NCBI RefSeq assembly: GCF_000377005.1
Contig: NZ_AQYB01000029.1
Coordinates: forward strand, 1-64,000
Reading direction: 5' to 3'
DNA: 64,000 nucleotides
DNA from: Streptococcus minor DSM 17118
Lineage (GTDB): Bacteria > Bacillota > Bacilli > Lactobacillales > Streptococcaceae
Part shown: in pieces, positions 30,546 through 39,288 of the stretch
How positions within the stretch are numbered: position 1 is the stretch's first letter
How the letters are laid out: each line of letters opens with the position of its first letter
Position numbers and translations under genes: made by a program
Notes under the pieces: generated by a model
Told to the model about the DNA's origin: nothing
Databases searched by the model: none
Seen by the model: only the letters and a program-made list of their open reading frames with translations

Positions 30546-30573
30546 GCTGTTTCGTAAAACGAGACGGCTTTTT
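30546..30573 (+). terminator. Second terminator-like hairpin downstream of rpsD
   Basis: GCTGTTTCG-TAAAA-CGAGACGGC followed by TTTTT; the nine-base arms pair with G-U allowances. Confidence 0.65.
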
Positions 30574-30679
30574 ATGTTGAATATTCTAAAAAACTAGTAA
30601 AAGACATATATCAAAATTTTATATATAAATGGTTGATTTATTTTATTTAAAGGTATATAATTGATATATAAAAAATAAA

Positions 30680-30702
30680 TATATAATAATATTTATTATA
30701 TA
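30680..30702. promoter_or_regulatory. Palindromic operator upstream of padR
   Basis: TATATAATA and TATTATATA arms around a five-base centre, in the promoter region 15 bases before the padR start. PadR proteins bind such AT-rich palindromes, so it may be the autoregulatory site. Confidence 0.5.
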
Positions 30703-30717
30703 AAGGGGGTTGAGTGT

Positions 30718-31044
30718 ATGTATTTTCCGGTATCATCAACCTTGATTGAATTTCTGATTTTATCCATGTTACAGGAACAGGATTCCTACGGTTATGAGAT
30801 TAGTCAAACCATCAAGTTGGTAGCTAATGCTAGGGAATCTTCTCTGTATCCTATTTTGAAAAAGTTGGTAGTGGCCCGCTTTGTCACCACCTATAATCGG
30901 GAACATCAAGGTCGTCAACGAAAGTACTATGCCATTACAGAGAGTGGTCGTTTTCAGTTGGGTTATCTGAAGGAAGAGTGGCAAAAATATAAGGATACGT
31001 TAGACGGTATCATAGAAGGGAGAATTAGACATGACGCGGACTGA
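30718..31044 (+). CDS. PadR family transcriptional regulator
   Basis: 108 aa winged-helix protein with the PadR layout: LIEFLILSMLQEQDSYGYEI, a wing containing SSLYPILKKL and a C-terminal helix. It heads a three-gene operon and overlaps the next gene by 14 bases. PadR regulators commonly repress their own operons in response to envelope or phenolic signals. The signal here is unknown. Confidence 0.9.
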   Translation: MYFPVSSTLIEFLILSMLQEQDSYGYEISQTIKLVANARESSLYPILKKLVVARFVTTYNREHQGRQRKYYAITESGRFQLGYLKEEWQKYKDTLDGIIEGRIRHDAD

Positions 31045-31618
31045 ATATTTAGCAGAACTGGACAAATATCTAAAAGGTCTGCCTCAAAACGATTATCAGG
31101 AGGCGATGGACTATTTTATAGAATATTTTGAAGAAGCGGGTCCTGAAAATGAGGAAATAGTTATTGCTGAATTTGGGACACCCAAGGAAGCCGCTAGCGA
31201 TGTTATCTCTACGATTCTTGGCAAGCATGTGACAGATCCAAATAAAACACCTAAAACCAATGCAACTATTATCGGAGTCATGGTCCTATCTATCTTTGCA
31301 GCACCGATTGCTCTACCTATTCTGATTGTTCTTATTCTGATAATGTTGGGTCTGCTATTCTTTATCCTAACCATTATTGTATTTGCTTATTTGTGCGGTT
31401 TGGCGGGATTCTTTTTAGCGACTATGACTCTTTTTGAGAGCTTTAGTCTCCTGAACAGTTCGTTTCCTGCTATGGCCATGGGGATTGGCGCTAGTCTCCT
31501 TCTCTTTGGCGGGAGCTTATTAGCCTGGTTCCTGACGACCGGCTTTGCCCGTCTTTCAGCTAAAGGAATGGTTAGCCTCTGGCAACACCTAATACGAAAA
31601 TGGAGGACTGCATCATGA
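31031..31618 (+). CDS. DUF1700 membrane protein
   Basis: 195 aa. The N-terminal soluble part (MTRTEYLAELDKYLKGLP, then EEAGPENEEIVIAEFGTPKEAA) is the typical DUF1700 helical domain. Two or three strongly hydrophobic segments follow at about 75-120 and 135-175. DUF1700 proteins are usually co-encoded with PadR regulators and DUF4097 proteins in envelope-response operons. The stop overlaps the start of the next gene. Confidence 0.88.
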   Translation: MTRTEYLAELDKYLKGLPQNDYQEAMDYFIEYFEEAGPENEEIVIAEFGTPKEAASDVISTILGKHVTDPNKTPKTNATIIGVMVLSIFAAPIALPILIVLILIMLGLLFFILTIIVFAYLCGLAGFFLATMTLFESFSLLNSSFPAMAMGIGASLLLFGGSLLAWFLTTGFARLSAKGMVSLWQHLIRKWRTAS

Positions 31619-32664
31619 GCACTTTTGCTAAAACATTTCTAAAGATATCGCTAGCCTCTCTAGTTTTTGGAGCTATTCTCTTAGGGGCTGGCTATGCAAC
31701 CGGAGGTATTCAAGCAATTCAAAAGATTACGGCACCAATTAAGCAGACAGAGACTTTTATTGACATTTCAGATATTCAGTTGGATGCCTATCGTCCGATT
31801 CGGATTCAAACTGGCAATGTTGATACAACTAGTGTAAGTTATTATTCAGGTAGTAAGTTTCTTGGCAATCTCCACTTGGAGAAGAAAGGAGCTAGTTTAT
31901 CTATCAGATCAGAGGGACCTAAAAATCTTGTTGTCGGTGGCATTGAAGTTGTTGGTCATTTACTAAACGAAGGACAAGTGAGCAATGGCTACAATGAGAT
32001 TGTTATTACAGTGCCAAAAGATAAACCGCTAAGTAGTGTTTCAGGCTCTGGTCTTGAAGGACTCTCTGTCAATAACATAACATTAAAAAAACTCGACTAT
32101 CATTCAGATGTAGCAATTTTGAATACTAAGATTGAAAGTGGAAAAGTGCTAGGTGCTATCTTTGTCTATGAGAGCGAACTAAAAGATATGACTCTTGAAA
32201 ATTACTATAGTCTATCTGACATCTCAGATTCAAAATTAGAAAATGTGACGATTATTGATAGAAGCAGCAATCTCAGTATACAAAATTCTATTCTCAAAAA
32301 TATCCATTATTCTTCTGGACAAAGCTTGGAAGAGATGGAGCCAGTGGCTGAAAATAGCGATTCAGACTATACTAATGGATATGGCGATACCTATTTTTCC
32401 ATTAGTCTAAAAAATGTGGAATTCTTTGGAGATAATACCTTTATGGCGTCCGCTATGGATATTGAGGTAGATATGGCTGAGGATAGTAAATCAAAAACGA
32501 GCTTGAATGTTGAGACCATGTCTGATAACATTCACCTAGATGGTCATTTTAAGACCTTAGAAAAAACTCGTGCAAATCAGCTGTATAAGGTTTCCTACAA
32601 GGCCAAGGATGCAAAGGGGCAACTCATCATAAAAAACAATTACGGCAATATATCAATCAAATAA
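31615..32664 (+). CDS. DUF4097 beta-helix envelope protein
   Basis: 349 aa. One N-terminal membrane segment (about 5-27) is followed by an extracellular domain rich in short beta repeats typical of DUF4097 (alternating hydrophobic and Asp/Asn/Ser residues, as in ITLKKLDYHSDVAILNTKI). The ATG at 31615 was chosen because GGAGG lies upstream and the stop of DUF1700 overlaps it (ATGA). It is probably an adhesin-like or stress-sensing envelope component; the function is unproven. Confidence 0.85.
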   Translation: MSTFAKTFLKISLASLVFGAILLGAGYATGGIQAIQKITAPIKQTETFIDISDIQLDAYRPIRIQTGNVDTTSVSYYSGSKFLGNLHLEKKGASLSIRSEGPKNLVVGGIEVVGHLLNEGQVSNGYNEIVITVPKDKPLSSVSGSGLEGLSVNNITLKKLDYHSDVAILNTKIESGKVLGAIFVYESELKDMTLENYYSLSDISDSKLENVTIIDRSSNLSIQNSILKNIHYSSGQSLEEMEPVAENSDSDYTNGYGDTYFSISLKNVEFFGDNTFMASAMDIEVDMAEDSKSKTSLNVETMSDNIHLDGHFKTLEKTRANQLYKVSYKAKDAKGQLIIKNNYGNISIK

Positions 32665-32690
32665 GGAGATTTTCTCCTTATTTTTTGTAA
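32663..32690. terminator. Terminator between the DUF4097 and TetR genes
   Basis: AAATAAGGAGA-TTT-TCTCCTTATTTTTT inverted repeat with A and T flanks, suited to terminate both convergent genes. Confidence 0.8.
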
Positions 32691-32691
32691 A

Positions 32692-33231
32692 CTAATGACC
32701 TAGTAGGTGGAGGAGGAGGGAGGTTATTTCTTCAGGAGATTCTTTTTTACCTCTAGCAATCCAGGTCTGACAGGCTCCAAAAATGGCGTGACTCAGGTAG
32801 ATACTGGTATAGAGTTCTTCGATATCACTTTTCTTTTCTGTTGAAAAACGATATTGGAGGTCTTGCGCAAGTAGCAATTGGAGTTTATTTCGTAAAAAAG
32901 CCTTGATTTCCCTTGTGCCGTTGTGAGATAGCAAAGCAGCAAAAAGATCTTCTCGATTTAGATAATCAAAGACTTCTAAAATAATGGCTTCTTTGTCTAA
33001 GCCATGCTTATTAAAAATGTATTCAACATTAGCAAAGACATTTTTTTGATAATGCTCAATCATTTCGTACTTATCCTTATAATGAGTGTAAAAGCTAGAT
33101 CGGCTAATCTTGGCAGCGTTAGCTAATTCAATCGTCGTAATATCATCAAAGCTTTTATTTTGTAGTAGATTGGTGAGGGACTGTTCCAATTTCTTTCTTG
33201 TTTGTTGTTTTCGTCTATCGTCGGTCATCAT
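32692..33231 (-). CDS. TetR family regulator
   Basis: 179 aa. The N-terminal HTH (RRKQQTRKKLEQSLTNLL, then FDDITTIELANAAKISRSSFYTHYKDK) is typical of TetR, followed by a helical ligand domain. Tandem ATG codons lie after AAGGAG; the second (33228) is better spaced. It is divergent from the YhgE/Pip gene and very probably controls it through the palindromes between them. Confidence 0.9.
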   Translation of the reverse strand: MMTDDRRKQQTRKKLEQSLTNLLQNKSFDDITTIELANAAKISRSSFYTHYKDKYEMIEHYQKNVFANVEYIFNKHGLDKEAIILEVFDYLNREDLFAALLSHNGTREIKAFLRNKLQLLLAQDLQYRFSTEKKSDIEELYTSIYLSHAIFGACQTWIARGKKESPEEITSLLLHLLGH

Positions 33232-33237
33232 GAACTC

Positions 33238-33265
33238 CTTTGTACAAAGTTATACACTATGTCTA
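33238..33265. promoter_or_regulatory. Operator region of the TetR gene
   Basis: A CTTTGTACAAAG palindrome (33238-33249) and TACACTATGTCTA (33253-33265). The latter shares an ACA-N3-TGT core and a TGTCTAAAA tail with the site at 33331, indicating a common TetR operator. Confidence 0.5.
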
Positions 33266-33330
33266 AAAACGTGGATTTTATCTTGAAATAAATATCAAAA
33301 TACATATAATATGATTATACCAAAAATATG

Positions 33331-33343
33331 GACACATTGTCTA
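33331..33343. promoter_or_regulatory. Operator upstream of the YhgE/Pip gene
   Basis: GACACATTGTCTA contains GACA-CAT-TGTC and the TGTCTAAAA tail seen at 33258. It overlaps the expected transcription start of the YhgE/Pip gene, just before its GGAGG site. Confidence 0.5.
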
Positions 33344-33358
33344 AAACTGGAGGTAAAT

Positions 33359-35785
33359 ATGTTAGATGAATGGAAAACAATCTTAAAAAAACCACTGCTT
33401 TGGGTGACTATGTTGGGAATTGCCTTGATACCAGCCTTGTACAATGTAATTTTTCTAAGTTCGATGTGGGATCCCTATGGGAAAGTAGACCAGCTACCAG
33501 TAGCAGTTGTCAATCAGGATAAACCCGTAGATTATCAAAATCAGTCTCTCTCGATTGGAGAGGATATGGTCGATAGTATGTCCAAAAGTAAGGATTTGGA
33601 CTATCACTTTGTCAGTCAGTCAACAGCTGATAAGGGTTTGAAAAAAGGTGATTATTTCATGATAGTCACTCTTCCAAAAGATTTATCTAGAAATGCTGCG
33701 AGTTTACTCAGCGAGCAACCGAAGCAAATGACGATTTCTTATCAAACATCTAAGGGACATAGTTTTATTGCTAGCAAAATGGCTGATTCTGCCATGATTA
33801 GGCTAAAAGCTAGCGTCTCAGAAAATATAACCTATACCTATATTAGCAGTCTATTAAAAAGTCTTTCTCAATTATCAGATGGCTTAGTAGACGCTAGTGA
33901 CGGCGGGGAACAACTGGTGAGTGGAACTCAGAAACTAGAAAGTGGCAGTGAGGTCTTGTTTGAAAATCTAACGAAACTGACTGATTCTGGATTACTATTT
34001 TCAGACGGGATGGAAACCTTTTCTATTGGTTTGGGTCAGTATACAAATGGAGTTTCCCAGTTAGTTTCCGGGACAACTTCGCTTGGATCAGGGCTCATCA
34101 GCTATACAGATGGCGTAGATCAATTGGCTGGCGGTGCCAATCAGTTGGATACCCAATCGCCTAATCTGCTTAATGGCGTTACTCAGTTGAATCAAGCTAC
34201 AAGTCATATTGAGACCTTGGTTGATGGAGCTAATCGGTTGACCAATGGTTTGATACAGTTGTCTAGTCAGGTGACTCTATCGGCAGAAAAAAGTGTTCAG
34301 ATTCAACAATTAAGCCAAGGATTGGTTCAGTTAAACGACAGTATTCAATCAATAGGGACGAACCAAACAAACATTTCAGATTTATCAAGCTATCTAGCGA
34401 ATATCGCTACCAACGCTCAACAGATTTTGGATGCTGCTTCTTTAGATTCACAAAGGCTTGTCACCAATGTGCAAGCAACAGTAGCCTATCAGTCGCTCTC
34501 AGCAGACCAGCAGGCTGAAATAATAGCCTCTTTGGGCGGTCAGTCATCAGTTGCTAATGAGGCTCAAGAGATTTTGAATCAGGCTTCACATTTGCAGTCA
34601 GCCCTTTCTTCTATGAACGCTGCCAGTCAGCAAATAGAACTAGGGCAATTACAGGCAGCAGCAAATCAACTTTTACCAATGGCATCCAGTAGTTTAAGTA
34701 GCCTTTCAAGTGGAATGACACAGGTTTCAGCAGTTTTGAATGAACAAATCATTCCTGGCAGTCAGCAAGTTGCAGGCGGAGTATCCACTCTTCACAGCCA
34801 ACTCAGCACAGGCGCACATCACCTGCAAGTTGGCGTCGAACAATACACTTCAGCTGTCTCTCAATTGTCTCAGGGGGCGAATCTATTATCCAGTAACAGT
34901 AGTCAGCTGGTATCAGGGACGAACCAAGTACACAATGGGCTAACAACATTAGATGAGAAATCTTCGCAATTAACAGATGGTGCCAATCAATTAGTAAAAG
35001 GGACTAACCAGTTTGTCTCTGGTTCTGGCCAATTAGCTCAAGGCAGTCTTGTTTTGACAAATGGACTTTCAAGTTTGAAGCAAGGAGTTTCTTCTCTTCA
35101 AGATGGTTTAGCAACTGCTAGTGACAAATTGTCAACGGTGGAAGCCACAGATGACAATGCTGTCAGTTTGTCATCTCCTGTTCGGGTGAGTCATCAGGAT
35201 AGGGATGAAGTCAAAACCAATGGTGTAGGAATGGCTCCATATATGATGTCAGTAGCCCTTATGGTGGCAGCCTTGTCCTGCAACATGATTTTCTCAGGGA
35301 CAGTATCTGGAAAAGAACCTGAAGGACGTTTGGATTGGATCTCGCGGAAACTGGCTGTGAATGGCTTGATTGCCATTTTATCAGCAACTCTTCTCTATTT
35401 TGCTGTGCATTTGATTGGTTTGACCGCTAATAACGAATGGAAAACTTATTTGCTGACTGTGTTAGCTAGTGCAACTTTTATGGCTATGGTGACTGCACTC
35501 TACACTTGGCATGAACGTTTTGGTGCTTTTGCTTCGATTATCCTCTTACTATTGCAGCTAGCTTCGTGTGCAGGGACCTATCCCTTGCCGTTAACGGATA
35601 CATTTTTCCAGTCAGTCAATCCTTTCCTGCCGATGAGCTACTCTGTATCAGGTCTTCGTCAAACGATTTCTATAACTGGAGAGATTGGTAGTCAAGTTGC
35701 TATATTGAGTTTGTTTTTACTTTTCTTTATTGCACTTGGTGCCAGTCTGTATACCAAAAAATCCCATCGTCTACAAAAAGAATAA
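33359..35785 (+). CDS. YhgE/Pip family membrane protein
   Basis: 808 aa. It has an N-terminal membrane helix (about 12-38), a very long extracellular region of repeated heptad-like units (such as LVSGTQKLESGSEVL and QLSQGANLLSSNSSQL), and five membrane helices at the C-terminus like an ABC-2 permease. This is the layout of YhgE/Pip proteins (phage receptor in Lactococcus, YueB relatives in Bacillus). The start at 33359 was set by GGAGG. It is divergent from its likely TetR regulator, suggesting an efflux or export-related inducible function. No ATPase is nearby. Confidence 0.9.
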   Translation: MLDEWKTILKKPLLWVTMLGIALIPALYNVIFLSSMWDPYGKVDQLPVAVVNQDKPVDYQNQSLSIGEDMVDSMSKSKDLDYHFVSQSTADKGLKKGDYFMIVTLPKDLSRNAASLLSEQPKQMTISYQTSKGHSFIASKMADSAMIRLKASVSENITYTYISSLLKSLSQLSDGLVDASDGGEQLVSGTQKLESGSEVLFENLTKLTDSGLLFSDGMETFSIGLGQYTNGVSQLVSGTTSLGSGLISYTDGVDQLAGGANQLDTQSPNLLNGVTQLNQATSHIETLVDGANRLTNGLIQLSSQVTLSAEKSVQIQQLSQGLVQLNDSIQSIGTNQTNISDLSSYLANIATNAQQILDAASLDSQRLVTNVQATVAYQSLSADQQAEIIASLGGQSSVANEAQEILNQASHLQSALSSMNAASQQIELGQLQAAANQLLPMASSSLSSLSSGMTQVSAVLNEQIIPGSQQVAGGVSTLHSQLSTGAHHLQVGVEQYTSAVSQLSQGANLLSSNSSQLVSGTNQVHNGLTTLDEKSSQLTDGANQLVKGTNQFVSGSGQLAQGSLVLTNGLSSLKQGVSSLQDGLATASDKLSTVEATDDNAVSLSSPVRVSHQDRDEVKTNGVGMAPYMMSVALMVAALSCNMIFSGTVSGKEPEGRLDWISRKLAVNGLIAILSATLLYFAVHLIGLTANNEWKTYLLTVLASATFMAMVTALYTWHERFGAFASIILLLLQLASCAGTYPLPLTDTFFQSVNPFLPMSYSVSGLRQTISITGEIGSQVAILSLFLLFFIALGASLYTKKSHRLQKE

Positions 35786-35815
35786 AAAATCTAGGAAAAT
35801 TTCCTAGATTTTTTA
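35784..35815. terminator. Bidirectional terminator after the YhgE/Pip gene
   Basis: AAAAAATCTAGGAAA-ATTTCCTAGATTTTTT, a perfect palindrome between two convergent genes. Confidence 0.85.
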
Positions 35816-35846
35816 GTTTTGTTGCTCAATCCATGGTCGGTATAGT

Positions 35847-36206
35847 TTATTTGGTCGGGATGACTTTAAAGAGATAATAGGTAATGAAGAGGGTGAGGAG
35901 AAAAAGACCGATTTTAATCCAGAGTAGAGGAGCCAGCCAGATAGAGATCCCCATCAGGAGGTAGATTTGCCAGATAATGTGTTTCTTGCGCTTGGCAGAA
36001 ATTGCTTTGCTTTCGGCATAATCAGACACGTAAAATTGATAAACCTTGGTTTTTCGGAGCCAGCTTTCGAATTTTTTGGAACTTCTAGCAAAACAAAATC
36101 CAGATAGAAGTAGGAGGGGTGTTGTAGGAATGACAGGTAGGATAATGCCGACAATCCCAATGGATAGGCTGATAAATCCCCCAGTTAAAAAGAATAGTCT
36201 GTACAT
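35847..36206 (-). CDS. DUF454 (YbaN-like) small membrane protein
   Basis: 119 aa with two hydrophobic segments at the N-terminus (FFLTGGFISLSIGIVGIILP), then the conserved FCFARSSKKFESWL, and a C-terminal hydrophobic pair. This matches the DUF454/YbaN family. The ATG at 36206 follows GGAG with seven bases; longer frames upstream are Thr/His-rich and have no site. Function unknown. Confidence 0.82.
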   Translation of the reverse strand: MYRLFFLTGGFISLSIGIVGIILPVIPTTPLLLLSGFCFARSSKKFESWLRKTKVYQFYVSDYAESKAISAKRKKHIIWQIYLLMGISIWLAPLLWIKIGLFLLTLFITYYLFKVIPTK

Positions 36207-36284
36207 ACATTTGCTCCGTGTTTTGAGTTTATTTTTCCATTGTACCAGAATTTTCAAAAATTGGAAATGATTTTTTGAAAGCGC

Positions 36285-36313
36285 TTGACAAATGGTTGTG
36301 AAACTAGTAACAT
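36285..36313 (+). promoter_or_regulatory. Promoter of the flavin reductase/FNT operon
   Basis: TTGACA (36285-36290) and TAACAT (36308-36313) with a 17-bp spacer; the -10 is weak, suggesting activation or tight control. Confidence 0.55.
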
Positions 36314-36321
36314 GAATATGT

Positions 36322-36334
36322 ACGTAACTTACGT
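36322..36334. promoter_or_regulatory. ACGTAA-C-TTACGT operator
   Basis: A perfect 6-bp inverted repeat around one base, located around the expected transcription start of the redox operon, where a repressor would block initiation. No regulator gene is adjacent. Confidence 0.5.
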
Positions 36335-36383
36335 CAGTGAACACGATGGCACTATCTGTGTATCTTAATCAAAGGAGCATTCT

Positions 36384-36989
36384 ATGAAACTCATTGGAAT
36401 TGTTGGGACCAACTCGGTAAAATCAACCAACCGTCAGTTGTTGCAATACATGCAGAGTCATTTTGCAGATAAGGCGGATATTGAATTGGTAGAGATTAAA
36501 GATCTGCCAACTTTTAATAAACCTGCGAATCGCGTATTGCCAGAAATCGTTCAGAACTTGGTCGTCAAACTAGAAGATGCTGATGGTGTGATTATTGGGA
36601 CGCCTGAATATGATCACTCTATCCCTGCAGTCTTGATGAATGCTTTGGCTTGGGTTTCTTATGGTGTCTACCCCTTGCTCAATAAGCCTGTCATGATCAC
36701 AGGAGCTTCCTACGGAACTCTAGGGTCCTCCCGTGCACAGCTACAGTTGCGCCAAATCCTCAATGCTCCTGAGCTCAAGGCGACTGTTTTGCCAGATGAA
36801 TTCCTTCTTTCTCATTCGCTCCAAGCTTTTAATGAGGCGGGGGAACTCAATGACATAGAAACTAGTCAAAAATTGGATGCTATCTTTGATGACTTCCGTC
36901 TCTTTGTGAAAATGACAGAGAAATTGTCTAATGCGAAGGCTCTCTTGAAAAAAGAAGCTGAAAACTTTGATTGGGCGAACTTAGACTAA
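36384..36989 (+). CDS. NADPH-dependent FMN reductase family flavoprotein
   Basis: 201 aa flavodoxin-like reductase. The FMN phosphate-binding loop is [13 protein letters not shown] (10-22), and the conserved [20 protein letters not shown] and [19 protein letters not shown] segments are present. It would reduce FMN or quinone-like substrates with NAD(P)H in the cytosol. AAAGGAG precedes the ATG. It is paralogous to the N-terminal half of the next gene, which starts 13 bases later. Confidence 0.9.
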   Translation: MKLIGIVGTNSVKSTNRQLLQYMQSHFADKADIELVEIKDLPTFNKPANRVLPEIVQNLVVKLEDADGVIIGTPEYDHSIPAVLMNALAWVSYGVYPLLNKPVMITGASYGTLGSSRAQLQLRQILNAPELKATVLPDEFLLSHSLQAFNEAGELNDIETSQKLDAIFDDFRLFVKMTEKLSNAKALLKKEAENFDWANLD

Positions 36990-37002
36990 GGGAGGAAAAA
37001 CT

Positions 37003-38232
37003 ATGAAATTTGTAGCAATCGTTGGCTCCAATGCGGACCAATCCTATAATCGCATGCTTCTGCAATTTATGCAGCGTCAATTTAAAATAAAATGTGAAAT
37101 TGAACTCTTGGAAATCAAGGATGTTCCGATGTTCAACCAAGATGATGACCAATCAGACTGCTTTGCTATTCGCTACTTAAACAATAAGATTATCCGTGCA
37201 GATGGGGTCATTATTGCGACACCTGAGCACAACCACACCATCACCCCAGCCCTTAAGAGTGCTTTGGAATGGCTGTCCTTTAGATTGCATCCACTCGAAA
37301 ACAAACCAGTTATGATTGTGGGGGCTTCTTACTACGATCAAGGAACTTCTCGTGCTCAAGTACATTTACGTAAAATCCTAGAAGCACCAGGTGTCAATGC
37401 ATACACCTTGCCAGGCAATGAATTTCTTCTTGGGAAAGCCAAGGAAGCCTTTGACTTAAATGGTGATATCATCAATGAAGGCACCGTGGCATTCCTTGAA
37501 ACGTGTCTGGATAACTTTATTCAATATGTAGGAGTGGTATCGAAATTACGTAAACCAAGACCGATTGAGCCAGAAGATTTAGATTGTGGTAGACCAATTG
37601 CAACAACTATCCACGGTATTGATCCAGATGATCCAGATTGGTTGGAAAAAGCTTCCAAGCAAGTTGGAGCTGTTGAAGGAGACACCTATGTGAAATTGGA
37701 TAATGGTCTCCTGACAGTGAATCAACTCAACATGTTTCTCAATGCCATGCCTTTTGAGCTGACCTATGCAGATGATAACAATCAATTCCTTTATTATAAC
37801 AATAAACACCAAGAACCAAGCACTATGCTAGGTAAACGTGTCTTGGAACAGGTAGGTAACCGAATGTCGACTGTACATGGCACCCTGCCTCCAGCTCGTA
37901 TGAAGAATGTGGAGTGGGTAATTGGGACCCTACGTAATGGGAATCAGGAATATGTTCGTACCATTGTTCCGGGTACTCCAGCTGAAATCATCAATACGCA
38001 TAATTATCAGGCGATGTACTACCCAGATGGTTCGTATGCAGGGATCAATGAAATCATCTTTAATTTCAAACCGTGGTTGGATTGGTATTTGGAAGCAACA
38101 GGGCAACGCCTAGTTGGTGGAACAGCAGTAGCAGCTGCTCCAGCTCATGCAGATGCGACCTCCGGTGCTTCAGATGCTGGTGGTAGTGCTTCGCCAGTAG
38201 CAGATGCAACCTCTGGTGCTTCAGAAAGTTAA
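37003..38232 (+). CDS. Flavin reductase fused to a PAS_10-like sensor domain
   Basis: 409 aa. Residues 1-185 are an FMN reductase domain ([13 protein letters not shown] loop; [36 protein letters not shown]). After a linker rich in Pro/Asp/Glu comes a domain (about 245-365) resembling the DUF438 C-terminal [22 protein letters not shown], then [17 protein letters not shown] and a [13 protein letters not shown] segment. The last 35 residues are a low-complexity Ala/Ser/Gly/Asp tail with two DATSGAS repeats. The fusion suggests a redox- or ligand-gated flavin enzyme. It lies between a flavin reductase and an FNT channel. Confidence 0.82.
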   Translation: MKFVAIVGSNADQSYNRMLLQFMQRQFKIKCEIELLEIKDVPMFNQDDDQSDCFAIRYLNNKIIRADGVIIATPEHNHTITPALKSALEWLSFRLHPLENKPVMIVGASYYDQGTSRAQVHLRKILEAPGVNAYTLPGNEFLLGKAKEAFDLNGDIINEGTVAFLETCLDNFIQYVGVVSKLRKPRPIEPEDLDCGRPIATTIHGIDPDDPDWLEKASKQVGAVEGDTYVKLDNGLLTVNQLNMFLNAMPFELTYADDNNQFLYYNNKHQEPSTMLGKRVLEQVGNRMSTVHGTLPPARMKNVEWVIGTLRNGNQEYVRTIVPGTPAEIINTHNYQAMYYPDGSYAGINEIIFNFKPWLDWYLEATGQRLVGGTAVAAAPAHADATSGASDAGGSASPVADATSGASES

Positions 38233-38306
38233 TAGAAATATATCCCAGGTGGGAGTGTAGCTCCTGCCTTTCTTTATTAAGCAATGAAAAAATCTAGGAG
38301 AATAGT

Positions 38307-39101
38307 ATGTCATTATTTGAAGAAAAAGTTGCGGCAGCCTGTACCAAGAAAGAAGCCCTTTTTGATGAAAGTCTGTCTCGCTATGCCCTTCGTTCGATGT
38401 TTGCAGGTGCGTATTTGACCATGTCGACTGCGGTGGGAATCATCGGAGCTGATGTGATTGCTGGTCAGTTTCCCGCTTTGGCCCGCTTTACCTTCACCTT
38501 TATCTTTGCAATTGGATTGATCTATGTTCTTGTCTTTAATGGTGAGCTAGCTACCTCAAACATGCTCTACCTGACAACCGGAGCTTACTACAAGAAGATA
38601 TCTTGGGGTAAAGCGACCAAGATATTGCTTTATTGTACTTTCTTCAATTTAGTTGGGGCAGTTATCTTAGCTTATCTTTTTAACCAATCCTTCTCTTTTA
38701 TGAATCTAAAAGATGATAGTTTTGTGGTGACTGCAGCTACTATTAAATTGGGTAAATCGGATTGGGGCAACTTTATCGAAGGCATCACTGCCAATATGTT
38801 TGTGAATATGGCCATTATGGGCTATATGCTACTCAAGGAAGAGTCTGCAAAGATTTTTGTTGCTATTTCAGCTATTTTTATGTTTGTCTTTCTTATCAAT
38901 GAACACTTGGTTGCTAACTTTGCAGCCTTTATGCTCTTGGCTTTTAACCATGCACGTGAAAATGTTGAAACCTTTACATTCATGAATATCTTACGCCAGT
39001 GGACAGTTGTTTTCTTTGCCAACTGGCTAGGTGGTGGCCTCTTTATTGGTATTGCCTATGCTTGGCTCAATCAGACAAAGACCAACCATGTAGAAGGCTA
39101 A
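38307..39101 (+). CDS. Formate/nitrite transporter (FNT) family channel
   Basis: 264 aa with six membrane helices in two repeats. FNT traits are visible: RSMFAGAYLTMSTAVGI (the first slit region), VFNGELATSNMLYLTTG, and NIMVNMAIMGY-like spacing in the second repeat with HLVANFAAFMLL providing the central His. FNT proteins pass formate, nitrite, hydrosulfide or lactate. The upstream flavin reductases suggest a redox-linked anion. TAGGAGA precedes the ATG; a terminator follows. Confidence 0.88.
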   Translation: MSLFEEKVAAACTKKEALFDESLSRYALRSMFAGAYLTMSTAVGIIGADVIAGQFPALARFTFTFIFAIGLIYVLVFNGELATSNMLYLTTGAYYKKISWGKATKILLYCTFFNLVGAVILAYLFNQSFSFMNLKDDSFVVTAATIKLGKSDWGNFIEGITANMFVNMAIMGYMLLKEESAKIFVAISAIFMFVFLINEHLVANFAAFMLLAFNHARENVETFTFMNILRQWTVVFFANWLGGGLFIGIAYAWLNQTKTNHVEG

Positions 39102-39159
39102 TTTTATTTTGTCATCATACGAAAAGTATTACGCGTGAAGCAATGGTTCTTTTTAACCC

Positions 39160-39188
39160 TAAGTTGAGATTTTTCTCAACTTTTTTCT
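39160..39188 (+). terminator. Terminator after the FNT gene
   Basis: AAGTTGAG-ATTTTT-CTCAACTTTTTT hairpin with T run. Confidence 0.85.
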
Positions 39189-39288
39189 TTTTTTCGTATC
39201 AAGTTCATGTTTTTTAGGATGACATTCTATATATTTTTAGATTGGAGAGGATTATACTGGAGATACAAAATATGGAAAGGAGGCTTAT

